Of a stretch of 64,000 nt of DNA, positions 16,504 through 26,104 are shown one piece after another. The translations under genes and the position numbers were made by a program. Where the stretch lies: the NCBI GenBank assembly GCA_038106445.1, contig JAYODU010000009.1:10189-74188 (forward strand). Direction: 5' to 3'. Numbering within the stretch: the stretch's first letter is position 1; the number at the start of each line of letters is the position of its first letter. The notes below the pieces were generated by a model that saw nothing but the letters and a program-made list of their open reading frames with translations, did no database searches and had not been told where the DNA came from. Origin of the DNA: Pseudemcibacter sp038106445 (GTDB lineage Bacteria > Pseudomonadota > Alphaproteobacteria > Sphingomonadales > Emcibacteraceae).

Positions 16504-17649
16504 TTGCGTTTGAAGGATTGTCATAATTTTCATGATTTTAGAAAGCTTGCCGAAAGGCGGCTTCCTGGCCCTATCTTTAATTATATTGATGGTGCTGCGG
16601 ATGATGAGCTGACTTACCAGCGTAATTGGCAGAGTTTTGATGATTGTGACCTGGTGCCGAACGTTCTTCGCGGTGTCGAAGACATTGACATGTCCGTTAC
16701 CATTATGGGGCATAAGCTGGATATGCCCATTTACTGTTCGCCAACGGCGCTTCAACGGGTTTTTCATCATGACGGTGAATATGCTGTTGCGGCCGCAGCC
16801 GAAAAATATGGCACTATGTTCGGGGTTTCGTCACTTGGCACTGTTTGCCTGCGTGATGTAAAGGCAAGGTTTAAAAACCCGCAGGCTTATCAGTTTTATT
16901 TTCATAAGGATCGGGGCCTGAACAAGGCAATGCTTGAAAGCGCAAAAATGGTCGGGGTCGATATCATGATGCTTACGGTGGATACCATTACAGGTGGGAA
17001 CCGGGAACGTGATCTTCGTACCGGATTTTCTATCCCGTTCAGGTTGACGCCTTCTGCTCTTTTTGAATTTATGCGAAAGCCCATGTGGGGAATAAACTAT
17101 CTGACCCACGAAAAATTTAGTTTACCGCAGCTTGATGCGCATGTGGATATGAGCGGCGGTGCGGTCTCGATCGGTAAATATTTCACCGAAATGCTTGATC
17201 CTTCCATGAACTGGGATGATGTGGCGGAAATGGTGAAATTTTGGGATGGAGAGTTTTGCCTTAAAGGTATCATGAGCGTGGAAGACGCCAAAAAAGCCGT
17301 TGATATTGGCTGCACTGGCATCATTTTATCCAATCATGGTGGGCGGCAGCTTGATGGTTCGCGAAGCCCGTTTGATCAACTGGCTGAGATCGTGGATGCG
17401 GTTGGTGATGATATTGATGTGATCATGGATAGCGGCATTCAGCGAGGTACACATGTACTTAAGGCATTATCACTTGGGGCAAAGGCCGTAGGTGGCGGGA
17501 GGTTTTATCTTTATCCCCTTGCTGCTGCCGGTCAGCCGGGTGTGGAAAGGGCGCTTCAATTAATGCGTGAAGAAATAAGACGGGGCATGATGCTGATGGG
17601 TTGCCGGTCTGTCAGCGAATTAACAAGAGCAAATCTAAGGTTTCGATAA
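16504..17649 (+). CDS. FMN-dependent L-2-hydroxyacid oxidase/dehydrogenase (LldD family)
   Basis: A 381-residue TIM-barrel flavoenzyme. It opens with DFRKLAERRLPGPIFNYIDGAADDE. The active-site segment SNHGGRQLDGSRSP (about residues 277-290) carries the proton-abstracting histidine and the substrate arginine. The FMN-phosphate segment follows as DSGIQRGTHVLKAL, GAKAVGGGRFYLY. It oxidises an L-2-hydroxyacid such as lactate or a longer analogue to the 2-keto acid. DSGIQRG and VGGGR differ slightly from the common DGGIRRG/IGRP, suggesting a non-lactate substrate (inference). It starts at TTG 16504 with AGGA about 8 nt upstream and is the last gene of the operon. Confidence 0.85.
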   Translation: MRLKDCHNFHDFRKLAERRLPGPIFNYIDGAADDELTYQRNWQSFDDCDLVPNVLRGVEDIDMSVTIMGHKLDMPIYCSPTALQRVFHHDGEYAVAAAAEKYGTMFGVSSLGTVCLRDVKARFKNPQAYQFYFHKDRGLNKAMLESAKMVGVDIMMLTVDTITGGNRERDLRTGFSIPFRLTPSALFEFMRKPMWGINYLTHEKFSLPQLDAHVDMSGGAVSIGKYFTEMLDPSMNWDDVAEMVKFWDGEFCLKGIMSVEDAKKAVDIGCTGIILSNHGGRQLDGSRSPFDQLAEIVDAVGDDIDVIMDSGIQRGTHVLKALSLGAKAVGGGRFYLYPLAAAGQPGVERALQLMREEIRRGMMLMGCRSVSELTRANLRFR

Positions 17650-17675
17650 ACTGAAAAATAAGCTTTTTAATCCTT

Positions 17676-19661
17676 CTATTGCAAATGCTTACGATACCAG
17701 TCCAAATTTCGTTTCATTCTGTCATTAAGGTAACTGGGCACTGTTATGCCATGATGCTGATCCGGGTAAATAACAAGCCTTGTATCGATATTAAGAGAAC
17801 GCAGTGCCTGATACATTTGTTCTGCGCCCAGACATGGAACATTGAAATCTTTTTCTGCGCATTGAAAAAGTGTGGGTGTTTTAATTTTATCCGCGTTCAG
17901 GAACGGGAAACTGACCCTTTGATAGGCTTCGATGTTATCCCACGGTGTGCCGAGTTCCAGTTCATACTCACGGCTATATTGATCGTGACCATACATACCA
18001 AGCATGTTAGATGCGCCGGCGCCGCTGATGGCGGCCTTGAAACGTGGATCACTGCTGATAACATAATTTGTTAAAATGCCACCGTAACTCCATCCCCCAA
18101 CACCCATGCGTTCCGGATCAGTTATCCCTTCATTTATCAGATATTCACTACCCGCTAAAATATCGCTGACATCAACATTACCCCAATCGGCATAGATGGC
18201 TTTCGCAAAATCAAAACCCTTGCCGGATGAGCCGCGCGGATTAATACCGACGACAGCAAAACCATTCGCGGCGTAAATTTGCCAGTCGCTCATAAATTCG
18301 TGGCTGAACTGGTAAACCGGCCCACCGTGAAGACGAAAAATTGTTGGCAATTTTTGACCCTGCTGATAGTTCGCGGGTAGCGTCATTATTCCGCTAATCT
18401 CATAGCCGTCATTCATAAATTGAAATGGCTTAGTGATGCCAAGCGCAACATGGTCAAGCCACTCATTGTGATTGGTAAGTTTCTGTTCGGTGCCATCCTT
18501 AAATAAATATAATTCAAACGGGCGGTCATCATTGCTATCCAGCAAAATTATGTCCCCATCGTCTGACACATCATAGTCGAGTGCAAATCGTTTGCCGTTG
18601 TTGATATAGTCGATATTACCGCTTTCGACGTTGATAGCGGCTACCCAGGTAGATCTGTCCTGTTCTATCAGTGCGAAAATATTTTCGCCGTCAGATGACC
18701 ATTTTGGCAAATAGAAGTTGCGGTCAATGCGAGCGATATTTTGGTTAGTACCGGTTTCGATATCCGCGACCGTCATTTGCCATGTCGCATAATATATCCA
18801 TTTGCTTTCACCGGATTGCAGCCATACGAGTTTTTTACTATCGGGTGACCAAGCCGGGGGTGATTCCCAGTAGGGATCAACATCCGTTCCTTCGAAATGG
18901 CTAATTCTAATGGCTTCTGATCCTTCCTCCGGTTTCATAATGAACACATCGGTATCCATATTACGGTCAGGATCATTACGATGTTTGTAAACAAATGCGA
19001 TCCATTTTCCGTCTGGTGACCATGCAGGTAGCCAGTGATCCTGTTCACCATTTGTTATTTGAACTACTTTTTTATCATTAATATTCAGTATGAAAATATG
19101 GCGTCTTTTTCCCGATAAATAACCGTACCAGTCTTCTTTAAACTGAAACCTGTCGATAACGATCGGGGGCGTCGTGCCCGCATTATTTGGTTTGGGACCA
19201 CCGGCAAAAGCCGTCAAAACAATTTGTGTGCTATCAGGCGCCCATTCAAAATTCAGTATGCCCCCTTCGACATTCGATATTTGTCTGGAATTGCTACCAT
19301 CAGAATTCATGATGAATATTTGTGCGCTCCCATCCCCCGTATCATCACCAAGATAAGCGATCATTTGACCATCCGGGCTATATTTTGGGTCCCATTCACT
19401 TTTATCTGAAGATGTGGTTAATTTTTGCGCGCTTTTTTCATCAATTTTCAAATGCCAAATATCATTGTTTTGAATATCCAAATCCGTATTGTGATTGCTG
19501 ACCACATAGACAATATTTTTACCGTTTGGCGAAAAATTGGGACCACTTACATCCTTGATATTACTTAAATCCTGTAATGATATTGAACGGCGTAGTTCCT
19601 GCGCTAACGATAGCGGGGCAAAAATAATGAGTGCCAAACTTAATAAGAATCTAATTTTCAT
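17676..19661 (-). CDS. S9 family prolyl oligopeptidase-type serine peptidase, exported
   Basis: A 661-residue enzyme with a signal peptide (cleavage near LSLAQ, about residue 21). A WD40/PD40-like beta-propeller spans about residues 35-390, with repeats such as NFSPNGKNIVYV, KYSPDGQMIAYL and AWSPDGKWIAFV. A C-terminal alpha/beta-hydrolase domain follows. The catalytic triad is readable as Ser525 in GWSYGG, Asp605 in AEKDFNV and His636 or 637 in YPDQHHG. It should cut short peptides in the periplasm, dipeptidyl- or acylaminoacyl-peptidase style. It is convergent with the FMN oxidase gene and stands alone on its strand. Confidence 0.9.
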   Translation of the reverse strand: MKIRFLLSLALIIFAPLSLAQELRRSISLQDLSNIKDVSGPNFSPNGKNIVYVVSNHNTDLDIQNNDIWHLKIDEKSAQKLTTSSDKSEWDPKYSPDGQMIAYLGDDTGDGSAQIFIMNSDGSNSRQISNVEGGILNFEWAPDSTQIVLTAFAGGPKPNNAGTTPPIVIDRFQFKEDWYGYLSGKRRHIFILNINDKKVVQITNGEQDHWLPAWSPDGKWIAFVYKHRNDPDRNMDTDVFIMKPEEGSEAIRISHFEGTDVDPYWESPPAWSPDSKKLVWLQSGESKWIYYATWQMTVADIETGTNQNIARIDRNFYLPKWSSDGENIFALIEQDRSTWVAAINVESGNIDYINNGKRFALDYDVSDDGDIILLDSNDDRPFELYLFKDGTEQKLTNHNEWLDHVALGITKPFQFMNDGYEISGIMTLPANYQQGQKLPTIFRLHGGPVYQFSHEFMSDWQIYAANGFAVVGINPRGSSGKGFDFAKAIYADWGNVDVSDILAGSEYLINEGITDPERMGVGGWSYGGILTNYVISSDPRFKAAISGAGASNMLGMYGHDQYSREYELELGTPWDNIEAYQRVSFPFLNADKIKTPTLFQCAEKDFNVPCLGAEQMYQALRSLNIDTRLVIYPDQHHGITVPSYLNDRMKRNLDWYRKHLQ

Positions 19662-19942
19662 TTCTTTATTGTTCTCAATGGTTATTCAGTGTTTTAAGAT
19701 TTCTGATATGCGTCTTATTGTTATTAGTTATTATCCAAATCTGTTCCTGTGTCGACAAATTATTGAGGGATAAACTACTTGTTTATTTCGTTCTAATTGG
19801 GGATTATTGAAAGGAGATAGCTTATTACTACTTCCAAAGTATTCAGAAATATTATAAACCAGTTTATCTCGCTTCATGAGACGCGATATTTTTGTGCATA
19901 ACTTTAATAATGAAACAAGATACCTGAAATAACGAGGAAATT

Positions 19943-20146
19943 ATGAATATATTTAAAATTGCTATACTCACTTCTCTTTTTGCTGTTCTTTCAGCATGTG
20001 GCGATAGTGGTGATAATAATGATGCATCTACTGCGGTTAATAATGCGGCTTCTGAAATGGAAGCAATGACCGAAGAAGCCCGTGAAAAAGCTCAGGAGGA
20101 AGCTAAAAAACGTGCTGAAGAGCTCGAAGCATTGGAAAATCAATAG
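19943..20146 (+). CDS. Small lipoprotein with charged coiled-coil tail
   Basis: A 67-residue protein with a type II signal peptide and lipobox LSAC (lipidated Cys19), followed by GDSGDNN. The rest is a strongly charged helical segment rich in E, A and K (EEAREKAQEEAKKRAEE), likely a coiled coil. It should be anchored in the inner or outer membrane. The function is unknown; size and architecture recall Lpp- or entericidin-like small lipoproteins, but no specific family is claimed. GAGG lies about 8 nt upstream of the start. The 281 nt before it hold no recognised gene. Confidence 0.75.
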   Translation: MNIFKIAILTSLFAVLSACGDSGDNNDASTAVNNAASEMEAMTEEAREKAQEEAKKRAEELEALENQ

Positions 20147-20273
20147 AATTTTTTAAATGCATACTGCTAATGGCGACTTCTAAACGAAATCTCACGTCTG
20201 GCTGTTTGGTCAGGCGTATTTTTTGTGCTATTTTTAAAAAATAAGTAATCGATATGTACTTAGCCAAAATAAA

Positions 20274-20361
20274 TGGAGGAGAGGAAGGGATTCGAACCCT
20301 CGAGAGCTTGCGCTCAACACACTTTCCAGGCGTGCGCCTTAAACCACTCGGCCACCTCTCC
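20274..20361 (-). tRNA. tRNA-Ser(GGA)
   Basis: An 88-nt class II tRNA with acceptor stem GGAGAGG/CCTCTCC, long variable arm (GAGCGCAAGCTC), anticodon GGA in CTGGAAA, and T-loop TTCGAAT. CCA is encoded. The base before CCA is T, whereas bacterial serine tRNAs almost always have G there. Confidence 0.95.
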
Positions 20362-20382
20362 CGATCACTTATCAGCAGGCGC

Positions 20383-20410
20383 AATATAGCGTTCTTTTTT
20401 AAGTTCGCAA
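20383..20410 (-). promoter_or_regulatory. Sigma-70 promoter of tRNA-Ser
   Basis: TTGCGA at 20410-20405 and TATATT at 20388-20383 with a 16-bp spacer, ending 21 bp before the mature tRNA 5' end. Confidence 0.55.
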
Positions 20411-20460
20411 GTATTTGTATGCTTTTTTGGAAGAGTTTATTGCTTTTCATCAGGAAACAC

Positions 20461-20489
20461 TTGACATTGGGCTCCAGTTTAACGATAAG
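20461..20489 (+). promoter_or_regulatory. Sigma-70 promoter of rpmF
   Basis: Consensus -35 TTGACA at 20461-20466, 17-bp spacer, then GATAAG at 20484-20489, 59 bp before the rpmF start. Confidence 0.6.
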
Positions 20490-20548
20490 ACACTGTTTTT
20501 GAGATTCAGAGCCACGAGATTGGCTTAAGCAGACGATAGGAAATTAAA

Positions 20549-20734
20549 ATGGCAGTTCCAAAAAGAAAAGTATCACCGCATCGCCGCGGTAATCGTCGTT
20601 CCCACGATAGTCTGGGCGTGGATACATATGTAGAAGATCAGGAAAGCGGTGAACTTCGCCGTCGTCATCATATTGATCTGAGTTCAGGCAAGTATCGCGG
20701 ACGCCAGATTCTTGAGCCCAAAGGCGATTTTTAA
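20549..20734 (+). CDS. rpmF: 50S ribosomal protein L32
   Basis: A 61-residue basic protein with the typical L32 opening MAVPKRKVSPHRRGNRR and alphaproteobacterial-style C-terminus KYRGRQILEPKGDF. It is a structural component of the large ribosomal subunit. The zinc-binding cysteines found in some L32 forms are absent, so this is the zinc-free type. AGGAAAT precedes the start. It is a single-gene unit with its own promoter (20461) and a terminator at 20761. Confidence 0.97.
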   Translation: MAVPKRKVSPHRRGNRRSHDSLGVDTYVEDQESGELRRRHHIDLSSGKYRGRQILEPKGDF

Positions 20735-20760
20735 GAAATTTTTTTAAGAATTCATCAAAA

Positions 20761-20787
20761 CCCGGCGAAACACAGCCGGGTTTTTTT
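20761..20787. terminator. Terminator between rpmF and lepA
   Basis: Perfect stem CCCGGC/GCCGGG with an 8-nt loop followed by seven T on the plus strand. The minus strand has four T after the stem, so it may also serve lepA. Confidence 0.85.
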
Positions 20788-20791
20788 ATAT

Positions 20792-22597
20792 CTATTTGTC
20801 GTCACGCATTTTAAGGGCAGCGATGAAGGCTTCGTGCGGGATATCCACTTTACCATATTGGCGCATTTTCTTTTTCCCCTTTTTTTGTTTTTCAAGGAGC
20901 TTGCGTTTTCGGCTGATGTCACCACCATAACATTTTGCTGTTACATCCTTGCGCATGGCACTTATGGTTTCCCGGGCGATAACTTTTCCACCTATTGCTG
21001 CCTGAATAGGAATTTTAAAAAGCTGACGGGGGATAAGATCCTTAAGACGTTCACAAAGCGCCCGCCCACGGTATTCAGCCTGGCTTTTATGTACCATCAT
21101 GCTCAGCGCATCTACCGGTTCGCCGTTTACAAGGATGGAAAGTTTGACCAAATCACCTTCCCTGTATATACCCAGCTGATAATCAAAACTGGCATAACCA
21201 CGGGTCAGTGATTTTAATTTATCATAGAAATCATAGACAACTTCATTAAGTGGCAGATTATAGACCACCATAGCGCGGTTCCCCGCATAGGTAAGTTCTA
21301 CCTGTTCACCGCGCTTTTCCTGACATAATGAAAGCACTGCACCTAGATATTCATCGGGAACAAGGATAGTTGCCTTGATCCATGGTTCTTCCATATGGTC
21401 TATGAGGGTCACATCCGGCATGTCGGCCGGATTATGTAATTCAATAATACCACCCTTTTTCATAAGAAGCTTATAAATGACGCTAGGTGAAGTCGTGATG
21501 ATATCAAGGTCAAATTCACGCATGAGCCGTTCCTGAATAATTTCAAGATGCAACATGCCAAGAAAACCGCACCGGAAACCGTAACCAAGGGCGGCGGAAG
21601 TTTCAGTTTCAAATTGAAAGCTGGCATCATTCAGCCGAAGCTTATGCATGCTTTCCCGAAGCACTTCAAAATCGGCAGCGTCAGCAGGAAACAAACCGCA
21701 GAATACAACGCTTTGAACCGGTTTGAAGCCGGGCAGGGCTTTTTGTGTTTCATTTTTATATTCGGTAATAGTGTCACCAACATGAGTATGCGATACTTCC
21801 TTGATGGATGCAGTAAAAAAGCCGACTTCACCTGGGCCTAGTTCACTTACCATTGTGTCCTTCGGTTTAAATACTCCGACACGATCTACAAGATGGTCTG
21901 TTCCTGCCGCCATCATTTTGACGCGCATTCCTTTTTTAAGTTTACCGTCCATAATGCGCACAAGTACCATTACGCCAAGGTAAGTGTCGTACCAGCTGTC
22001 CACCAGAAGCGCCTTGAGCGGCTTAGTAGAATCACCTTCAGGCGGAGGTAAAATTTTAATCAGACTTTCCAGCAGTTCTTCAATACCAACCCCTGTTTTT
22101 GCCGAAACGCATATCGCACCGGATGCATCAATACCGATTACATCTTCAATTTGTACCCTGACTTGCTCCGGCTCTGCAGCGGGTAAGTCTATTTTATTAA
22201 GCACCGGTACAATTTCGTGATTATTGTCGATTGCCTGATAAACATTGGCGAGGGTCTGGGCCTCGACGCCCTGGCTGGCATCCACGACCAGAATCGATCC
22301 TTCACAGGCGTAAAGGCATCGGCTGACTTCATAGGAAAAATCAACATGACCCGGCGTATCCATTAAATTCAGGATATAATTTTCGCTGTTCTTTGCCTTA
22401 TATTCAAGCCGGACAGTCTGCGCCTTGATCGTGATACCGCGTTCGCGTTCAATATCCATATTATCAAGAACCTGTTCCTTCATTTCACGATCGCTCAGCC
22501 CGCCGCAGAATTGTATAAGCCGGTCGGCAAGCGTAGATTTCCCATGGTCAATATGCGCAACGATAGAAAAGTTTCTGATATGTTGAATGTCTGTCAT
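20792..22597 (-). CDS. lepA: Elongation factor 4 (LepA GTPase)
   Basis: A 601-residue translational GTPase. The P-loop AHIDHGKST is near residues 13-21, followed by RERGITIKAQ (switch I), DTPGHVDF and NKIDLP. Domains II, III and V follow, then the LepA-specific C-terminus around GKKKMRQYGKVDIP. It acts on ribosomes, promoting back-translocation or late initiation steps under stress. The start at 22597 gives the usual MTDIQHIRNFS opening; an in-frame ATG at 22633 has CAGG upstream and would add 12 residues. Length agrees with the family (about 600). Confidence 0.96.
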   Translation of the reverse strand: MTDIQHIRNFSIVAHIDHGKSTLADRLIQFCGGLSDREMKEQVLDNMDIERERGITIKAQTVRLEYKAKNSENYILNLMDTPGHVDFSYEVSRCLYACEGSILVVDASQGVEAQTLANVYQAIDNNHEIVPVLNKIDLPAAEPEQVRVQIEDVIGIDASGAICVSAKTGVGIEELLESLIKILPPPEGDSTKPLKALLVDSWYDTYLGVMVLVRIMDGKLKKGMRVKMMAAGTDHLVDRVGVFKPKDTMVSELGPGEVGFFTASIKEVSHTHVGDTITEYKNETQKALPGFKPVQSVVFCGLFPADAADFEVLRESMHKLRLNDASFQFETETSAALGYGFRCGFLGMLHLEIIQERLMREFDLDIITTSPSVIYKLLMKKGGIIELHNPADMPDVTLIDHMEEPWIKATILVPDEYLGAVLSLCQEKRGEQVELTYAGNRAMVVYNLPLNEVVYDFYDKLKSLTRGYASFDYQLGIYREGDLVKLSILVNGEPVDALSMMVHKSQAEYRGRALCERLKDLIPRQLFKIPIQAAIGGKVIARETISAMRKDVTAKCYGGDISRKRKLLEKQKKGKKKMRQYGKVDIPHEAFIAALKMRDDK

Positions 22598-22646
22598 GAT
22601 GGGGCTTTTATCATTAGCCCCATCAACATACAAGCCTGAGAATATA

Positions 22647-23621
22647 TTATTTTATCTCGGCCGGTTTATAGGCAAGAAAACGCCAGGCCCTGACGTGACC
22701 TTCTTTCATTATTTTTGATTTCAGCATCCAGAATTCAGCTTCTTTTACCAGGCGTTTAATGGTCTCACTTTGATCTTCAGGGTGCTTTGTCAGGCTTTCA
22801 ATTATATCACTGACACCGACCCAACTGCGGGCGATCATATCGATATACTGGTCTGTTATATTTTCATTGACGCGCAGGATATAACCGCAATCGGTCAGCA
22901 GTTTTTCCATTGTGTCATTAGGGACAGGGAATGGATGTGTGGGTTCCTGCCTAAGCCATTTTTGAACATCTTTGTTTGACAGGGAATTATTGCTGCTAAG
23001 TGTGTAGTCATTGATAAGAAAAAGCCCGCCATCTTTTAATTTATTGAACAGGTTTTTAAGAAGGGTGTGTTTATCTTCCACAGAAAAGAGTGCCTCCTTG
23101 GAATACGCGCGGTCAAATTTACGCTCGAAAGGATCTCCACCGTTAGGGTTATAATGCTGGATCGGTGCCTTGCCTTCCAGTCCGGCTTTTTTGGAAAGTT
23201 CCATACCTTCTGCAGCAAGATGTTCTGATTCTTCATATCCCGTTATCCAGGCACCAAATTCAGCCGCAAGAACCCTTGACGGGCCACCAAGACCGGCACC
23301 AATAACTGCGACACTCATTTTAGAACTCATACCCAGCAGTTTTGACATGCTGGCCACATATTCCGGCCCGCCCGGACCGCAGTAACCTTCTCCCCAGATC
23401 ATTTGCGCTACTTCCAGACGCCTATCATCCCATACAAGGGCTTCCGGGTTATCGCCTACGGGCCTGCTATCTTTTTCAGCAGATGCTGTTTTCTGAAGCT
23501 CCTGCTCTACATCATTGCCTGATGCAAGTGCTGCTCGGACATCCTCTATATCGTACCCTTCCCACCAGGCTTTCATGCGCCATTTCATGGGTACTTTTAC
23601 AGAATTATTTTTACTAGCCAT
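22647..23621 (-). CDS. Class I SAM-dependent methyltransferase
   Basis: A 324-residue protein with the SAM-binding motif VIGAGLGGPSRVLA around residues 105-118 and the acidic residue in GYEESEHLA. A further segment, GGLFLINDY, fits a Rossmann-fold methyltransferase resembling phosphoethanolamine or small-molecule methylases. The N-terminal 100 residues (WWEGYDIEDVRAAL and following) are a family-specific extension. Substrate unknown. It lies directly upstream of lepA on the same strand with a short gap, so it may be co-transcribed. The start at ATG 23621 is preferred over TTG 23630; neither has a strong ribosome binding site. Confidence 0.8.
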   Translation of the reverse strand: MASKNNSVKVPMKWRMKAWWEGYDIEDVRAALASGNDVEQELQKTASAEKDSRPVGDNPEALVWDDRRLEVAQMIWGEGYCGPGGPEYVASMSKLLGMSSKMSVAVIGAGLGGPSRVLAAEFGAWITGYEESEHLAAEGMELSKKAGLEGKAPIQHYNPNGGDPFERKFDRAYSKEALFSVEDKHTLLKNLFNKLKDGGLFLINDYTLSSNNSLSNKDVQKWLRQEPTHPFPVPNDTMEKLLTDCGYILRVNENITDQYIDMIARSWVGVSDIIESLTKHPEDQSETIKRLVKEAEFWMLKSKIMKEGHVRAWRFLAYKPAEIK

Positions 23622-23712
23622 AACGTTCAATTATCCACTCATAGTTCACACATGGGATACTATAAACGTATGATCTTTAAATATGGTTAATAGTAATGGC
23701 TCAACCCCGCAG

Positions 23713-26103
23713 CTACCTCAGAGTTGCGCCAGTTTTCTTTTCTACTGTGATTATGATCTGCTGCCGAATTTCTTCAATTTCTTTATCCGTCATCGTTCTA
23801 TCGGTCGGCTGAATGCGTACATTTACCGCAACTGATTTTTTATCTTCAGCGATGCCTGGACCTTGGTAAATGTCAAAAACATTAATATTATCAATAAGTT
23901 TTTTATCCACACTTTTAATAATTTTAATGATTTGTTCAGCATCGATACTATTATCCACGACAAAGGCAAAATCGCGCTCAACTGCCTGAAAATCAGACGA
24001 TTTAAGTACGCCACGGCTGCTACCGGCTTTGGAACGCGGCAGAGGCAAATTGCCGATCATTATTTCAAATGCGACCAATGGGCCTTCCACATCAATGTTT
24101 TTCAGTATAGCAGGATGGATTTCACCAAAATAGGCAAGAATGTTTTTCGGCCCCAGTCGGATAACACCGCTTCGTCCCGGATGATACCATGACGGGGCTT
24201 CGGCGACGATCTGGGCTGTTTCTATATTGGCACCAATGGCATTAAGTATTGCCGATGCATCTGCTTTTACATCATAAACATTCACATTTCTGGGTGACTT
24301 TTGCCAATGGCGTTCATGATTTTGGCCGCGTCGGATGCCTGCTATTACAAAATGCTGACCGTCGGGTCTATCAGATAAAAACTGGTTTCCTGCTTCAAAC
24401 AGCGCAATATTCTTATTACCGCGGTCAATGTTGCGACCTGCGGCACTAATCAGATTGGAAAGCAGATTTGGACGCATAACGTTTAAATCGGCACTAACCG
24501 GATTATCCAGAATCAGACCGGGATCGATGTCGCCGAATAATCTGGCGTGATCAGCTGATATAAATGACCATGTGACGGCCTCTCTAAGGCCTCGTGCGGC
24601 AGCAGCGCGCTTTGCCATACGAATTTTGCGTTGCAGCGGGCTAAGTCCGGTAACTATTTCGCGGCTGGATGCGGGTAGTGCTTCAACGCTGATTTTATCA
24701 TAACCATATATGCGTAGAACTTCTTCAACCAAATCAGGCTCGCGGTCAATGTCGCAGCGCCAGCTTGGTGTTGTGACGTCGATGACCGTTCCTTTGTCCT
24801 TTACACTAAACCCAATGCGTCTAAGAATGTTGGTCACGTCATCTTTGTTGATGTCCACACCACCAAGTTCCTTTACCCGTTCAGGACGCATTGCGATGGT
24901 CTTGCATATTTGCGGCACTTTTCCGGATAAGGTTACAGTACTTGGCTCACCACCACACATTTCAAGTATAAGTCGTGTTGCAATTTCAATACCATCTTCT
25001 ACTGTTGCCGGGTCAACCCCGCGCTCAAAACGATAACGTGCGTCACTTTCTATGCCCAGTTTGCGGCCGGTCATTGCCGTTCTTATGGGATCAAACCAGG
25101 CGCATTCAAGAAAAACATTGGTTGTGGTTTCATAGGTACCACTATCAGCACCACCCATGACACCTCCGATAGAATTAATGGAAACATCATCTTCAATGAT
25201 ACACATTTCATCATCAAATTCATATTCCTTGCCATCAAGCGCAACGATTTTTTCACCTGATCTGGAAAGGCGTACCTTGAGATCACCTTTAATATTATCG
25301 GCATCAAAAACATGAAGCGGGCGGCCATAATCCATTGTCATGAAATTTGTTATGTCCACTAGGGCGGATATAGGCTTCATTCCCAGTGATCTAAGCCTGC
25401 GCTGCATCCATTCGGGGCTTGGTCCGTTTTTAACATTGCGAATATATCTGCCAGCAAAAACCGGACAGGCGCTTTCATTTTCAAGATGAACTTTGATGGG
25501 GCTTTCAAATATGCCTTTTACTTTTGAAATGTCGGCCTTTTTAAGTGTACCCAGACCTGCGGCGGCAAGATCACGGGCAATCCCGTAAACACCAAGCGCA
25601 TCCTGATGATTAGGGGTGATTGCAATTTCAATAACCGGATCATTGAGCTTCATATATTCAGCGAAGCTACTTCCCACAGGTGCATCCTTGGGCAGGTCAA
25701 TAATACCGTCATGATCATCACCAAGCCCGAGTTCACGTTCAGAACACATCATCCCGTTACTTTCAACACCCCGAATAATGGTTGGCTTTAATTTTAGGCC
25801 ATTTGTCGGGATAGTAGACCCACTTGGCGCAAACGCGCCCACAAGGCCTGTGACAGCATTAGGTGCGCCACAAACAACCTGTATTGTTTCTTTGCCATTA
25901 TTTACGGTGCAAACTCTTAGCTTATCGGCGTCGGGATGCTGTTCGGCTTTTTCAATACGGGCAATTACAAATGGCTTCAGTTCTTCCGCGGGGTCATAAA
26001 TCTCTTCAACTTCAAGTCCGATAGCAGTTAGCCTTTCGGCAACTTCGCTTAAGCTTGCATCGGTATCAAGGTATGTTTTGAGCCAGGATAATGTAAATTT
26101 CAT
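23713..26103 (-). CDS. pheT: Phenylalanine--tRNA ligase beta subunit
   Basis: A 796-residue subunit. It begins with MKFTLSWLKTYLDTD, then the tRNA-binding OB domain (about 40-150, EQHPDADKLRVCTV), B3/B4 editing domain (about 210-390), B5 domain (about 400-470), catalytic-like core, and C-terminal ferredoxin-like anticodon-binding domain (about 700-796). It pairs with PheS as an alpha2beta2 enzyme charging tRNA-Phe and hydrolysing mischarged Tyr-tRNA. It starts 1 nt after the pheS stop. The length matches bacterial PheT. Confidence 0.97.
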   Translation of the reverse strand: MKFTLSWLKTYLDTDASLSEVAERLTAIGLEVEEIYDPAEELKPFVIARIEKAEQHPDADKLRVCTVNNGKETIQVVCGAPNAVTGLVGAFAPSGSTIPTNGLKLKPTIIRGVESNGMMCSERELGLGDDHDGIIDLPKDAPVGSSFAEYMKLNDPVIEIAITPNHQDALGVYGIARDLAAAGLGTLKKADISKVKGIFESPIKVHLENESACPVFAGRYIRNVKNGPSPEWMQRRLRSLGMKPISALVDITNFMTMDYGRPLHVFDADNIKGDLKVRLSRSGEKIVALDGKEYEFDDEMCIIEDDVSINSIGGVMGGADSGTYETTTNVFLECAWFDPIRTAMTGRKLGIESDARYRFERGVDPATVEDGIEIATRLILEMCGGEPSTVTLSGKVPQICKTIAMRPERVKELGGVDINKDDVTNILRRIGFSVKDKGTVIDVTTPSWRCDIDREPDLVEEVLRIYGYDKISVEALPASSREIVTGLSPLQRKIRMAKRAAAARGLREAVTWSFISADHARLFGDIDPGLILDNPVSADLNVMRPNLLSNLISAAGRNIDRGNKNIALFEAGNQFLSDRPDGQHFVIAGIRRGQNHERHWQKSPRNVNVYDVKADASAILNAIGANIETAQIVAEAPSWYHPGRSGVIRLGPKNILAYFGEIHPAILKNIDVEGPLVAFEIMIGNLPLPRSKAGSSRGVLKSSDFQAVERDFAFVVDNSIDAEQIIKIIKSVDKKLIDNINVFDIYQGPGIAEDKKSVAVNVRIQPTDRTMTDKEIEEIRQQIIITVEKKTGATLR

Positions 26104-26104
26104 T

